A DNA stretch of 64,000 nt from Fervidobacterium pennivorans DSM 9078 (GTDB taxonomy: Bacteria; Thermotogota; Thermotogae; Thermotogales; Fervidobacteriaceae): assembly GCF_000235405.2 (NCBI RefSeq), contig NC_017095.1, positions 1,637,501 through 1,701,500 of the forward strand, given 5' to 3'. This document shows, in pieces, positions 26,412-35,442 of the stretch. Position 1 is the stretch's first letter. Every line of letters starts with the position of its first letter. The translations under genes and the position numbers were made by a program. The notes beneath the pieces were generated by a model. That model ran no database searches. It was not told the DNA's origin and saw only the letters and a program-made list of their open reading frames with translations.

Positions 26412-27089
26412 ATGTTCTGGTATGACCCAACGTTTATAATATTAGTGCCAGCGCTGTTATTGTCTTTATGGGCATCTATAACTGTCCAGTCACGGTTTGC
26501 ACAGTACTCTCGAGTTAGGTCTAGAATTGGAATGACAGGGGTTGAACTTGCTAGGTTTATTCTCGACTCAGCTGGACTATACAATGTGCGTATAGAGAGA
26601 ATTCATGGTTCGTTAACAGACCACTATGACCCTCGAGAAAAGGTTGTAAGACTCTCACAAGCAACATATAGTAGCGATTCTATTGCCGCACTTGGTGTTG
26701 TAGCACACGAAATCGGACACGCTATACAAGACGCGAAAGGATACACTCCACTTGTTATAAGAAATGCTATCGCACCTGTTGCTCAATTCTCCTCTAACCT
26801 CGCTTGGGTATTTTTCATAATAGGGCTTGTTACCGGTATGTTTGGTCTGGCAAAGTTTGGGATTATACTTTTCTCAATAGCTGTTCTGTTCACAATAATT
26901 ACACTCCCTGTTGAATTTGACGCAAGTAGAAGAGCATTGCAGATTCTCGAAAAGAATTTGCTGATGCCCGCTGATGAACTTAAGGGTGTTAAAGCTGTGC
27001 TCTCTGCAGCTGCGATGACCTATGTTGCAGCTATGCTTATGGCTGTTTTGCAACTCATAAGGATGATACTGATAGCAAGAAGAGATTAA
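26412..27089 (+). CDS. YugP-type membrane zinc metallopeptidase
   Basis: 225 residues. Zinc-binding HEIGH at 99-103 in GVVAHEIGHAIQDA, with an N-terminal membrane segment (7-25) and three more hydrophobic stretches after residue 118. The pattern (YDPREKVVRLS before the active site and LPVEFDASRRALQIL after it) is that of the YugP/neutral zinc metallopeptidase family, likely involved in membrane-protein or heat-stress quality control. TAGGAGGTG precedes the ATG. A strong bidirectional terminator follows. Confidence 0.92.
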   Translation: MFWYDPTFIILVPALLLSLWASITVQSRFAQYSRVRSRIGMTGVELARFILDSAGLYNVRIERIHGSLTDHYDPREKVVRLSQATYSSDSIAALGVVAHEIGHAIQDAKGYTPLVIRNAIAPVAQFSSNLAWVFFIIGLVTGMFGLAKFGIILFSIAVLFTIITLPVEFDASRRALQILEKNLLMPADELKGVKAVLSAAAMTYVAAMLMAVLQLIRMILIARRD

Positions 27090-27108
27090 AATCAAAAGTA
27101 ACAATCAA

Positions 27109-27141
27109 GAAGCCACCTCGAAACTGAGGTGGCTTCTTTTT
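27109..27141. terminator. Bidirectional terminator after the YugP-type gene
   Basis: GAAGCCACCTC-gaaact-GAGGTGGCTTC, an 11-bp stem followed by TTTTT on the plus strand. On the minus strand it overlaps the end of the DUF2520 gene and is followed by TTGATTGTTAC. Confidence 0.9.
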
Positions 27142-27952
27142 ATTGCTCGTTTAACTTTTTAAGAACCTTTACCATTATGTCGTAGAGTTCGGTGAATTCT
27201 GGAAAATATTCATCAAAGATTTTACCTTCCTGTTCTACAACTTCCCAATCTCCTCGTTTTACAGGACCAGTGAGTGCATCTTTTAAATTCTTAGAAGCAA
27301 TATTTTGACTAACACTTTCAAAGAGTTTTGAAATAACCTTCCTTGAGAGTTCTTCTGAAAAACCAATATCTGTGTAAAGCCTTTGGGAAAGGTAAGCCAA
27401 AGCTATTGAAAAGTTGCTTGCAATAACTGCTGCCAAATGATATTCGGCTTTCCTTTCCTTTGGTATCACAACATACTTACCTCCAAGAAGCTCAACCAAG
27501 TTTTTTGCTAACTGGAGCCCTCTTTCCACTCCTTCGATACCAAATATCACGTCTCTAAAGTTATACCTTTCATTCGAAACTGCGCAGTTTGGATGCATAG
27601 AAACAGAAGACCAGCTCTCTGGTAATATATCAGAAGGCAAAAATCCACTGAAGTGTATCGCAACAATGTTTTTATCAACTTTCTTTTCAATCAGCTTGCA
27701 AACATCGGGCAAAGCAGAATCACTAACACCAAACAAGACAATTCCACTAAGTAAAAAATCATCCTCGTACGTTTTTGCTTCTGCACCTATTTCTTTTGCT
27801 AAATTCTCCGCTTTATTTTTGTCACGTGATATAACATAACCAAACTTTACCTTTCCAACAAGGTTTCTTGCTATTGAAGATGAAACACGGCCAACACCTA
27901 TTATGTTAATCTTAATATCAGAAAGCTCCGAAATACTTCCGCTTAGAAGCAT
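27140..27952 (-). CDS. Rossmann-fold protein with DUF2520 domain
   Basis: 270 residues. INIIGVGRVSSSIARNLV near residue 15 is a dinucleotide-binding loop, HFSGFLPSDIL and SMHPNCAVSN are conserved in the Rossmann-like/DUF2520 family, and the C-terminal half is helical, as in ketopantoate-reductase-like enzymes. It is probably an NAD(P)-dependent oxidoreductase with an unknown substrate. It is third in a minus-strand operon after McmB and MeaB, starting 4 bp after the MeaB stop, which may link it to acyl-CoA metabolism or only to transcription. Confidence 0.82.
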   Translation of the reverse strand: MLLSGSISELSDIKINIIGVGRVSSSIARNLVGKVKFGYVISRDKNKAENLAKEIGAEAKTYEDDFLLSGIVLFGVSDSALPDVCKLIEKKVDKNIVAIHFSGFLPSDILPESWSSVSMHPNCAVSNERYNFRDVIFGIEGVERGLQLAKNLVELLGGKYVVIPKERKAEYHLAAVIASNFSIALAYLSQRLYTDIGFSEELSRKVISKLFESVSQNIASKNLKDALTGPVKRGDWEVVEQEGKIFDEYFPEFTELYDIMVKVLKKLNEQ

Positions 27953-27955
27953 AAT

Positions 27956-28924
27956 TTAAGATTTCCCCTCAATGCGTGAGTGCTTTTGGCAAAATTTTGC
28001 AATCACATCCCTTACAAGTTCTGAAACTTGTACAGTGTCTGTCAAATTCTGGTTCGATAGAATTTCAGCAATATCTTTGTTTATAATGACTTCAGCATGT
28101 TTCTTTATACGTCGCTTAGCTCTTTCATTTATTTCTCCTGTATCTTTCAATTTAATTCTATGGTTCTCGATTTCTCTGTGAAGTTCTTCAATTCCCTTCC
28201 CAGAAGTTGCAACCGTTAGTACTATGGGTTTTGAAGCCTCAGAAAACTGGAGAACCATCTCAAGGTTTACTTTAAGTATATGAGCACCTTCAAGGTCTGA
28301 TTTGTTTATCACAAATATGTCAGCTATCTCCATAATACCAGCCTTCATGAGCTGAATTTCATCACCAGCAGCTGGAGAAAGGACTAACACAACCGTATCA
28401 GCAACATAAGCTATATCAACTTCACTTTGACCAGCGCCTACAGTCTCGATAATAATGTAATCAAACCCGTAGAGTTTGTACAGGGTAATTACTCCAAAAA
28501 CTGCATCATTCAGTCCCCCAACGTTCCCTCGACTACCCATGCTTCTAATAAAGACATTATCATCGGTAAAATGTCGCTTCATTCTAATACGGTCACCCAA
28601 AAGTGCTCCTCCTGTGAACGGACTCGAAGGGTCTACGGCTATTATCCCAACCTTTTTGCCATCTGACCTTAGTTTAACAACGTAAGCGTCTGTTAATGTA
28701 CTTTTCCCCGCACCTGGACTGCCTGTGAAACCAACTATGTGAGAACTGTTTTTAGATAGAATATCTTTGTATTTTTCTTCAATATAAAAAATGAGCTCTG
28801 GGTTGTTTTCGATAAGCGTGATAGCCCTTGAAAGAGCAAGCTGGTCCTGAACAATTATTCTGTTTGCCAAAGACAAAATGCTTTCAATTTGGTTGTTCAC
28901 AAGGTCTTTCCATTTCTTCTCCAT
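27956..28924 (-). CDS. meaB: MeaB, GTPase chaperone of methylmalonyl-CoA mutase
   Basis: 322 residues. P-loop GFTGSPGAGKSTL near 65-77, then VGIIAVDPSSPFTGGALLGDR, MGSRGNVGGL, IIETVGAGQSEVDI and VFVINKSDLEGA, all hallmarks of the MeaB/ArgK family. It protects B12 loading and activity of methylmalonyl-CoA mutase. It starts 3 bp after the stop of the B12-binding subunit gene, with its ribosome site GGAG inside that gene, confirming functional pairing. Confidence 0.94.
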   Translation of the reverse strand: MEKKWKDLVNNQIESILSLANRIIVQDQLALSRAITLIENNPELIFYIEEKYKDILSKNSSHIVGFTGSPGAGKSTLTDAYVVKLRSDGKKVGIIAVDPSSPFTGGALLGDRIRMKRHFTDDNVFIRSMGSRGNVGGLNDAVFGVITLYKLYGFDYIIIETVGAGQSEVDIAYVADTVVLVLSPAAGDEIQLMKAGIMEIADIFVINKSDLEGAHILKVNLEMVLQFSEASKPIVLTVATSGKGIEELHREIENHRIKLKDTGEINERAKRRIKKHAEVIINKDIAEILSNQNLTDTVQVSELVRDVIAKFCQKHSRIEGKS

Positions 28925-28927
28925 TTA

Positions 28928-29329
28928 TCAAGCTACTCCTTGTCCGACAACTTCTTGAACTTTCTTGACAATTTCCGATATCGGAGTGCCAGGTCCAAAG
29001 ACGGCAGCAATTCCCATCTTTAAAAGTTGTTCCGCATCGTCTGGAGGTATGATTCCGCCTACAAAGACTGGTACATGGAAGTTGTACTGTTCCATCAGCT
29101 CTAAAACCTTTTTGCATATGCTCATATGCGCACCTGATAATATCGACAAGCCTATTACATCTACATCCTCCTGAATAGCCGCTTTTACTATTTCTTCTGG
29201 TGTTTGACGTAAGCCTGTGTAAATTACCTCCATACCTGCATCTCTTAAACCTCTCGCGACAACTTTTGCACCTCTGTCATGACCATCAAGACCAGGTTTG
29301 GCTATGAGAACACGAATTTTTTTATCCAT
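28928..29329 (-). CDS. mcmB: Methylmalonyl-CoA mutase, separate B12-binding subunit
   Basis: About 133 residues, a free-standing cobalamin-binding domain. The base-off motif D-x-H-x-x-G is D15-G-H-D-R-G20, followed by [12 protein letters not shown] and [12 protein letters not shown], then GPGTPI. It equals the C-terminal domain of one-chain mutases and would combine with a separate large subunit that is not in this window. The ATG at 29329 has GGGGAG upstream; an 11-codon extension to 29362 is less likely. Together with MeaB and the epimerase at 39.8 kb it implies succinyl-CoA/methylmalonyl-CoA interconversion. Confidence 0.92.
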   Translation of the reverse strand: MDKKIRVLIAKPGLDGHDRGAKVVARGLRDAGMEVIYTGLRQTPEEIVKAAIQEDVDVIGLSILSGAHMSICKKVLELMEQYNFHVPVFVGGIIPPDDAEQLLKMGIAAVFGPGTPISEIVKKVQEVVGQGVA

Positions 29330-29756
29330 ATCCCATCTCCCCTTTCTGCATAGGAAATCCACAATATTTTGATTTTTCTCTTTTTATTTTAGCACGAGCA
29401 ATGATAATTTCAAACATTGTTGTCTGTAGGTCTAATGCTTTTCAAAAGCTGTGAAATCGAAAAAAGAAGAATTGCTTCTCTTTTCAGAAATTTAGCTATG
29501 CAAAGCAATATTTGAGATATTTTCGCTAATCTTCCAATTTCATTTACACATTTCTACAGCAGATGACCACAAGTGTCACTTTCTTAATAACAAATATAAG
29601 TTTACGTAAAGAAAATTTAATTATTGTCACGATGTAAATTAAAATTCTCACATTATAATACTATAAAAGTAAATTGTGCAAAAAGGGGGACATTTTATTA
29701 TTATGTCTCATGGATGTTGTTTATTATCTATCACGGCACAGGGGGAGTGGTGACAT
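29330..29756. other. Long AT-rich intergenic region upstream of the SARP-secretin cluster
   Basis: 427 bp without a supported gene. It includes the upstream region of mcmB (minus) and of the SARP regulator (plus). A TATAAT lies at 29654-29659 without a good -35 box, and a perfect 10-bp palindrome TTTACGTAAA lies at 29611-29620. Nothing else is recognised. Confidence 0.5.
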
Positions 29757-30515
29757 TTGATTCATCTCTTGGGGGATTTTTACATCGATGAAGTTCCCGA
29801 TTGTGAGCTCTCAAAAAGTGAGCTTATAGTTTTTTCTTATCTTATCGTAAAAAAACAAGCGTGGTTAACAGAGGTCCTCAACATCCTTCGAGCTAGTGAT
29901 TATTATGATGAATCATATATTAGGAAGATATTAAAAAACTTAAATAGAAAATTGAACGGCTACTTTAAGATTGATTTGCTAAAACATTCAAAGATTATCA
30001 TAAAACACTCTCTTAATGTTGATATTAACATCATTCAATCACAAATCGAGGCACTTAATACGAGAAAGCAAGAGTTTCAAGAAGCTGTTACACAAATCTT
30101 GGAACTTTACAAGGGAGATTTTTTACCATTTCTGCATAACCCATGGATAGTTTCTTTCAGAAATCTTTTGAGGTCTCTTGTTTTCTCTGTATTTTTGAAA
30201 GCTTATTTCGATTCCAGAATCCCTGATCACATAAAGATTAGATTTTTGAAAATTTTGCCAGAATCCTATCTCTCATTGGCGAATCCCGCCATTCCTAAGT
30301 TGATAGCTGAAGGATTTGAATTTTCTACAGTCGATAGAGTTTTCGACTTTTCAGAAGGTTTGGTTGCTGTTAAATTGAAAGTTAAAGAACTAGAGATTCT
30401 AAATCAGATACTTTCTAAATACGAAAAAGCTTCCATACTTAGTGATACTGAAATACTTCTTTTAGTTGAATCACAATTAGCCAAAGAAATTCTTACTCTT
30501 CACAGTGTTAAATAA
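29757..30515 (+). CDS. SARP-like transcriptional regulator (first of a tandem pair)
   Basis: 252 residues. The N-terminal 100 residues look like a winged-helix region (LSKSELIVFSYLIVKKQAWL, SYIRKILKNLNRKLNG) and are followed by a bacterial transcriptional activator domain: ILELYKGDFLPFLHNPWIVSFRNLLR, the usual LYxGdFL...W motif. The layout is like SARP/DnrI proteins, but the match is weak and DNA binding is inferred. The start is TTG at 29757 with GGGGGAG about 10 bp upstream. The next gene is a paralog, and the operon continues into exported proteins, so this may control that cluster. Confidence 0.68.
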   Translation: MIHLLGDFYIDEVPDCELSKSELIVFSYLIVKKQAWLTEVLNILRASDYYDESYIRKILKNLNRKLNGYFKIDLLKHSKIIIKHSLNVDINIIQSQIEALNTRKQEFQEAVTQILELYKGDFLPFLHNPWIVSFRNLLRSLVFSVFLKAYFDSRIPDHIKIRFLKILPESYLSLANPAIPKLIAEGFEFSTVDRVFDFSEGLVAVKLKVKELEILNQILSKYEKASILSDTEILLLVESQLAKEILTLHSVK

Positions 30516-30561
30516 CAAATTAGAATTGCCGAGAAGTCAGAAAAGCGACAGAGGTGAGAAC

Positions 30562-31334
30562 GTGCTTTATATCAAATTTTTCGGAGCTTGGAAAGTTTAT
30601 AAAAATGGAAGTGAGTTTAACGATTTTACTTCGAGAAAGGCTTTAAAAATTTTGTTTTACATTCTGCTTTCTGATAGAAGTAAGGTTTCAGTTGAAGAGC
30701 TCTTGAGAACTTTTTGGCCCGGTTACACATATGAATATTCTAGAAAGAATTTGAATGCTCACCTTTACTATATCAGGAGAGATTTGGAAATTCCTTACGA
30801 TTATTTGAAGAACGAAAGAGATTATGTATCTATTAATCTTAGCTATTTTCCAAGTGATTACAGTGAGTTTATGAAAGCTATCGATAACGCTGATGAAAAA
30901 AAGCTTCAGAGCTATACACAGGTTTCCTACTTGATGGTCTGGAAGATGATTGGATAAGGAAACACCGGGCTAAATGTCAAAGACTTTACGAAGAGCTTCT
31001 CAAAATAAGTTCCAAGACTCAGGAGAAAAACACAAAAGTCTATTCTTCAACACTGTTAAAAGTTAAGATATTGCTGGAACATCAAAAAACAACCCGTGAG
31101 AAGTATTTTATACCGCTTGCATTAAAAAAGGACTATGTTAAAGAAATCAAAGTGCGAAAAGGAGATATAGTTCTTGATTTAGGCGATAAACTTTTCTTGA
31201 TACTTGAGCGAGGCACAAAAAGACCAGAAGAAGTAATTTTTGGTTTCGCTAAAAGGCTAGGAGTAGACCTAAGTCACGTAATCTTTCTTTCAGAAGAAGA
31301 TGTTCTGAATCAACTCGATTCAAATATCGCGTAA
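30562..31334 (+). CDS. SARP-like regulator, second of a pair, with an internal -1 frameshift
   Basis: The N-terminal winged helix is clear (LYIKFFGAWKVYKNG, SRKALKILFYILL, SRKNLNAHLYYIRRDLE). In the zero frame the protein ends at 30957 after about 131 residues. In the -1 frame, entered at 30897-30903, the missing domain continues without a stop to 31334: LYTGFLLDGLEDDWIRKHRA is a standard activator-domain motif. Full product about 257 residues, like its upstream paralog. The switch lies on a seven-A run. The start GTG at 30562 has AGAGGTG upstream. It may be programmed frameshifting, polymerase slippage, a recent mutation or a sequencing error. Confidence 0.75.
30897..30903 (+). other. Slippery heptamer A AAA AAG at the frameshift
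   Basis: In the zero frame the codons are GAA AAA AAG, so the heptamer is in the canonical X XXY YYZ register for -1 frameshifting (the same site as in E. coli dnaX). After slippage the next codon is GCT, in the frame that encodes the activator domain. GTTTCCT (about 30921-30927) can pair with AGGAAAC about 27 nt further on; this possible stem is farther from the heptamer than usual. Confidence 0.6.
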
Positions 31335-31346
31335 GGGGATGGTGGA

Positions 31347-32714
31347 ATGATTAGGAAGTTTGGTGGTTTTATTTTTGTGTTGTTTCTGGCAAAACTAGTA
31401 TTCGCACTAGAAATATCTCCCAGCTTAATATATCAAATTGATACTTCGAAATATCAATTTACATACGAGTTCTTTGTAAAAAACGACATTCCTACCGAGT
31501 CACTCATAACAATAGAAATCATAGACTTTATAACTGACGGTAGGAGCTATTCGTTTGACGATCCTGATTACAAGTACAGTCTCAAAAAATACGTTCAAGT
31601 TAATGAGAAGTCTTTAATCTTGGCAGTTAATGAGCAAAGACCAATCAAGGTTGAGTTCAATGTTCCACAAAATTTCCCCGGTGCAACAGGTGTTTTCGCT
31701 CTCAAGATAACGCAAGAAAGTGTCTCAGGAGGAAGGATACAGGTTAGGTTGAATTATATTGTGCCGTTCTTTGTAAGGTTCACAAATATACCTGTGTATC
31801 AGTCCTTAGTTATCAATGATATATCCGTCAAAGACCTTCTGACTGAACCTGATGAAAAATACGGTGACTACGGTTCAATAATAACGTTGGAAATCGAGAA
31901 CAAAGGTAACATCGCATTCATACCAAAAGGGAGTATTCAAATTTCATCCAGAACTCTAAGAACGATTATTGCAGAACTTCCCTTAGATTCGTTTGATTTT
32001 GTTGTCTTTCCTGAAAGAAAAACTTTTTACTCAGTATTCATACCGTACATTCTACCTTCAGGAACTATTGATGTTTTGCTCACCGGAAAATCTTACGGGC
32101 AGGATTTTAGTATAAGTGGGGCAAAAGAATTGAAGACAGAGAACCAGTTCCTACTTATCCAAACGGTGCCAGATATAGTCTTGTTTTCGGACAATACTAA
32201 GAGTGTTACACAGAGTCTGGTTTTAAAAAACCTCTCACCCTACAAAGAAACGTTGCAAGCTAGTATTTCCGAAAATTTTATCTCATTCTTACCAAAGAAA
32301 TTTACAGTCTACCCATATAGAGAAGTCAACGTTAACATTAAAAATAACCTCAAAGATTTTAACTTCACAGGTGACAAGATATATTTGATTGAGCTCTCTA
32401 TAGACTCGGGACGAAATATCAGAAATGTCTCGCCAAGTTATGTGGTACTACGTGGAAAGAGCATAACTCCATCATTAAAAGCCTCTCTTAACTCTTCTCA
32501 AACAAATTCCATACTCAGTGTTCAGAATACCGGAGACTGTCTTTTGCAGTTCAATGTTCTTTACAATAACCGAATGCTTAATGAAACACCCTTAACAATA
32601 TTCCCAGGACAGACTATAAACTTGGATTTCGAAAGGTTTGTTAGGGGAAATCTTTTGAAAATAGAATATTTTCCATACGGAGACCAAAAGAAATACATCT
32701 TCGATGACTTTTGA
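31347..32714 (+). CDS. Exported beta-rich protein of unknown function (Ig-like appearance)
   Basis: 455 residues with a signal peptide (1-20, ending LVFA). The rest is beta-strand rich, with repeated segments such as IKVEFNVPQNFPGATGVFAL, ITLEIENKGNIAFIPKG and NTGDCLLQFNVLYNNRML. These look like alternating-charge Ig-like or COG1470-like sandwich domains, each ending in an N-x-G turn. There is no recognised enzyme motif or membrane anchor. It is the first exported protein of the secretin-containing operon, 12 bp after the regulator, so it may be a periplasmic chaperone or structural part. Function not assigned. Confidence 0.7.
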   Translation: MIRKFGGFIFVLFLAKLVFALEISPSLIYQIDTSKYQFTYEFFVKNDIPTESLITIEIIDFITDGRSYSFDDPDYKYSLKKYVQVNEKSLILAVNEQRPIKVEFNVPQNFPGATGVFALKITQESVSGGRIQVRLNYIVPFFVRFTNIPVYQSLVINDISVKDLLTEPDEKYGDYGSIITLEIENKGNIAFIPKGSIQISSRTLRTIIAELPLDSFDFVVFPERKTFYSVFIPYILPSGTIDVLLTGKSYGQDFSISGAKELKTENQFLLIQTVPDIVLFSDNTKSVTQSLVLKNLSPYKETLQASISENFISFLPKKFTVYPYREVNVNIKNNLKDFNFTGDKIYLIELSIDSGRNIRNVSPSYVVLRGKSITPSLKASLNSSQTNSILSVQNTGDCLLQFNVLYNNRMLNETPLTIFPGQTINLDFERFVRGNLLKIEYFPYGDQKKYIFDDF

Positions 32715-32748
32715 TAAATCCTTGTTTTGACAGATTGGGGGAACATAA

Positions 32749-33897
32749 ATGAACAGGGGGTTTATATTGCTTTCTTTGTTAATCTTTTTTGCAACTAGGA
32801 TTTTAGCAATCGAAATATCATTTTTCAATACAAATCTTAAAGATGCACTCAATATGCTTTCTGTAGATACAGGTGCTGTAATTATATATGAACCTTCAAT
32901 AAGCGGTGCCATTAGTATACAAGTTGAGGCGGAATCTCTCGAAAAAGTTTTAGATCTTTTGTTAATGCCTTACAGCTACTATTGGACAAAAGTGGATGGT
33001 GTATATTTCGTAGGAAATTCAAATCCTAACTCCAGTGGTTTCACAAACGTTGCAAGAACCTATCAAATTCCTTTGAGATACAACTCCGCAGAAACAATTA
33101 TGAAATCCCTTCCTAAGGCTTTCCAAGATTATATTCTCAATCCTGTCAACCAGAATAGCCTACTTGTCTATGCCCCTCCACCATTGGCTTCAAAAATAGC
33201 GTCCTTCATCTCCCAAATAGACTTACCAAGAAGGGGGGAAGAAGTGTACGTAAAAATAATAGATGTGAGCGAGCGCTTTCTGAATTCGTATCTAATTGAC
33301 GTTGGAATACAACCTTCCGTTGCTGGTACAAGCTATATGCTAAACTTTTTTCAAATACCAGTTCTCAGCACAAATCTCTATTTCATTTTGAATCTATCAA
33401 ATTCTAATATCGACGTTACTGATTTAGAAGTGCTCTATGAAGGAAGAATTAAAGCATTTGACAGCGTTCAAAGTAAGTTATCAGCTCAACGCAACTTCAC
33501 AACCACGAGGTATGTAGATGGGAAATTAACAAGTGTAACGACTCAAGCTAACGTAGAACTTTCAATTGTTCCCAGATTCTTGTACAGCAACTGCGTGCTA
33601 GATTTATCAATCAGAATAGAAGGCTTCCCCTCTGTCAATGAACTGAATACTGAGACACGTGGGACTTCTTTACAAACTACTTTAGGTGTAGAATATAACA
33701 AACCTTACGTTGTCGGTACATTTAGTTACGAAAGAGTTATTCAGAAGGAAGGTGGTGTCAGCTTTTTAAAAGATTTACCCATTATCGGTTGGCTTTTTAA
33801 AAAGTTTTATAACGAATCTGAAAAGCGATACATTGTTTTCCTATTGTCCATAGGTTCAGACTTAGGAAAAAATAACTTGGTTGGTGATTCGAAATGA
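32749..33897 (+). CDS. Short secretin-like outer-membrane protein
   Basis: 382 residues with a signal peptide (1-20). Residues 22-83 form an STN domain (LKDALNMLSVDTGAVIIYEP). A NolW/N1-like domain (about 90-155, YQIPLRYNSAETIMKSLP) follows, then a secretin core with VYVKIIDVSERFLNSYLIDVGI and the C-terminal GGVSFLKDLPIIGWLFKKFY, the standard secretin signature. It is shorter than PilQ/GspD, with only one N domain. Secretins form multimeric outer-membrane pores. No GspE/PilB ATPase or platform protein is adjacent. It overlaps the next gene by 4 bp. Confidence 0.85.
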   Translation: MNRGFILLSLLIFFATRILAIEISFFNTNLKDALNMLSVDTGAVIIYEPSISGAISIQVEAESLEKVLDLLLMPYSYYWTKVDGVYFVGNSNPNSSGFTNVARTYQIPLRYNSAETIMKSLPKAFQDYILNPVNQNSLLVYAPPPLASKIASFISQIDLPRRGEEVYVKIIDVSERFLNSYLIDVGIQPSVAGTSYMLNFFQIPVLSTNLYFILNLSNSNIDVTDLEVLYEGRIKAFDSVQSKLSAQRNFTTTRYVDGKLTSVTTQANVELSIVPRFLYSNCVLDLSIRIEGFPSVNELNTETRGTSLQTTLGVEYNKPYVVGTFSYERVIQKEGGVSFLKDLPIIGWLFKKFYNESEKRYIVFLLSIGSDLGKNNLVGDSK

Positions 33898-35411
33898 GGA
33901 CTATTAAATTGACCATTTTAATTGTTTTTACCTTTTTTGTAATTTTTGATGCCACTGTTCTTGCTTTAACTGCTAATTTTTCAAATATACCTCTTTCTGA
34001 ATTTTTGAATTACATATCATCTCAAGAAAAATTGAATTTTGTTTATCCATCCAAGCTGGGAAACGTACCAATCTCAGTTGACCTTCAAAATGTAGATGTC
34101 GAAACTGCCTTGAGAATGGTTTTATTACCGCTAAGATTTGACTATGAAAAGGTCAGTAACGATACTTATTTGATAATTGACCTCTCTTCCTATGCTCACA
34201 TGCCAAATTATGTATCAGTATACGAACCACGTTACACAGACCCTAAAGCATTAAAAGTAATACTTCAAAAGATTGGAATTGAAAGTTTTCTTTTGAATGG
34301 CAAACTGGTCTACTACACAAGCACTAAAAATCAGCTATCACAAGTGGCTGATTTATTAGCCAATCTCGATGTAACTGAAAGTATTTCTTCGCACATGCTT
34401 TTGGTCAAATTTAGCTACTTTTCATTATCTGAATTCCACTTGTTGAAAGAAATTTCAGCGGAAGATTTCGGAAGAATACTTTTCAAGGAAAAATACAAAA
34501 GCCTTTTACAGGATACACATTATGTTTTGTTTAACTATTCTTCTGAAAAACAAAACTCCAATCTTGAAGAATTTTCGGCAAGAGAACCATCACATGAATC
34601 TATCCCAGAGTCGATTTTAGCAAATTTCGAATTTAACGAACATGATATTAAGATAAAGCTTGAACTTTTAAGAAAAAATGAGAGTACCATCTTGAAGGTT
34701 TCAAACGGCCTCACGGAATCTGAGTTACCACTTTCTGAAATAACGGATGGAGAAAACTTAAATGAAACTTTTGAAAATGTTGTGTTTTTAAAGTCAGGTA
34801 ACTTCGTTGTTGGCATACAAGCTTACAAAATCGATGCTCGTTCTTTATTAACCAATGAAAATACAATATCTATGATTTCTAATAAGGATTTTAGAAAAAT
34901 TCAGAGTAACGTTTTACAAAATTCGTTTGAAGTTACAATCAACGCATCCGTTACGGAAGTAACCATAGCAAACGAAAATAAGAGGTTCTATATAAAATTA
35001 ACGAACAACTCGCAAAATGGATGGACAGACTGGAATGTACAATCCACAGGTGTTTTAGTAAAAATTTTGGATAAAACCTACGCCGGTGTTCTGTTTAACT
35101 TTTTTGATAACACTCTGTATTTAGTAATAGATGACGAAATCAATATTTTCAAACAATTCTCTTTAACACCTAGAATCTTGTTTAATGTCAATTCTGGTTC
35201 ATTCTCAACTTCCATAGGTTCAGAATTTTCTCTATCTCTTTCCGGAGTATCAGTATTAATCAGTGGTAGAATATCGAAAGATTCTTCAGCAATTACACCC
35301 ATCTTTAACTTCAAAGCTGCTCTGGGATTTAAATCAGGTCTTATCGAATACTGGGTAGGCGTTAATTTAGAGGACAATAAAACAGGATTTTACGGGGCTA
35401 TTAAGTGGTAA
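33894..35411 (+). CDS. Exported STN/N1-domain protein with an unrecognised C-terminal region
   Basis: 505 residues with a signal peptide (about 1-25). An STN domain (NIPLSEFLNYISSQEKLNFVYP) and a NolW-like domain (YTDPKALKVILQKIG...LVYYTSTKNQLSQVADLLANLD) copy the start of the upstream secretin, but no secretin core follows. The last 200 residues are beta-rich with alternating patterns (FSTSIGSEFSLSLSGVSVLISG, FKAALGFKSGLIEYWVGV) and a terminal Trp, as in outer-membrane barrels or filament subunits. It shares 4 bp with the secretin gene, so they probably act together. No specific function is assigned. Confidence 0.72.
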   Translation: MRTIKLTILIVFTFFVIFDATVLALTANFSNIPLSEFLNYISSQEKLNFVYPSKLGNVPISVDLQNVDVETALRMVLLPLRFDYEKVSNDTYLIIDLSSYAHMPNYVSVYEPRYTDPKALKVILQKIGIESFLLNGKLVYYTSTKNQLSQVADLLANLDVTESISSHMLLVKFSYFSLSEFHLLKEISAEDFGRILFKEKYKSLLQDTHYVLFNYSSEKQNSNLEEFSAREPSHESIPESILANFEFNEHDIKIKLELLRKNESTILKVSNGLTESELPLSEITDGENLNETFENVVFLKSGNFVVGIQAYKIDARSLLTNENTISMISNKDFRKIQSNVLQNSFEVTINASVTEVTIANENKRFYIKLTNNSQNGWTDWNVQSTGVLVKILDKTYAGVLFNFFDNTLYLVIDDEINIFKQFSLTPRILFNVNSGSFSTSIGSEFSLSLSGVSVLISGRISKDSSAITPIFNFKAALGFKSGLIEYWVGVNLEDNKTGFYGAIKW

Positions 35412-35442
35412 ACTAAAACAAAGTGTTTCGCAACCTCTACAT

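Noticed and set aside
29330-29756. B12 riboswitch upstream of mcmB
   Set aside because: No B12-box-like conserved segment or multi-stem structure was visible by eye.
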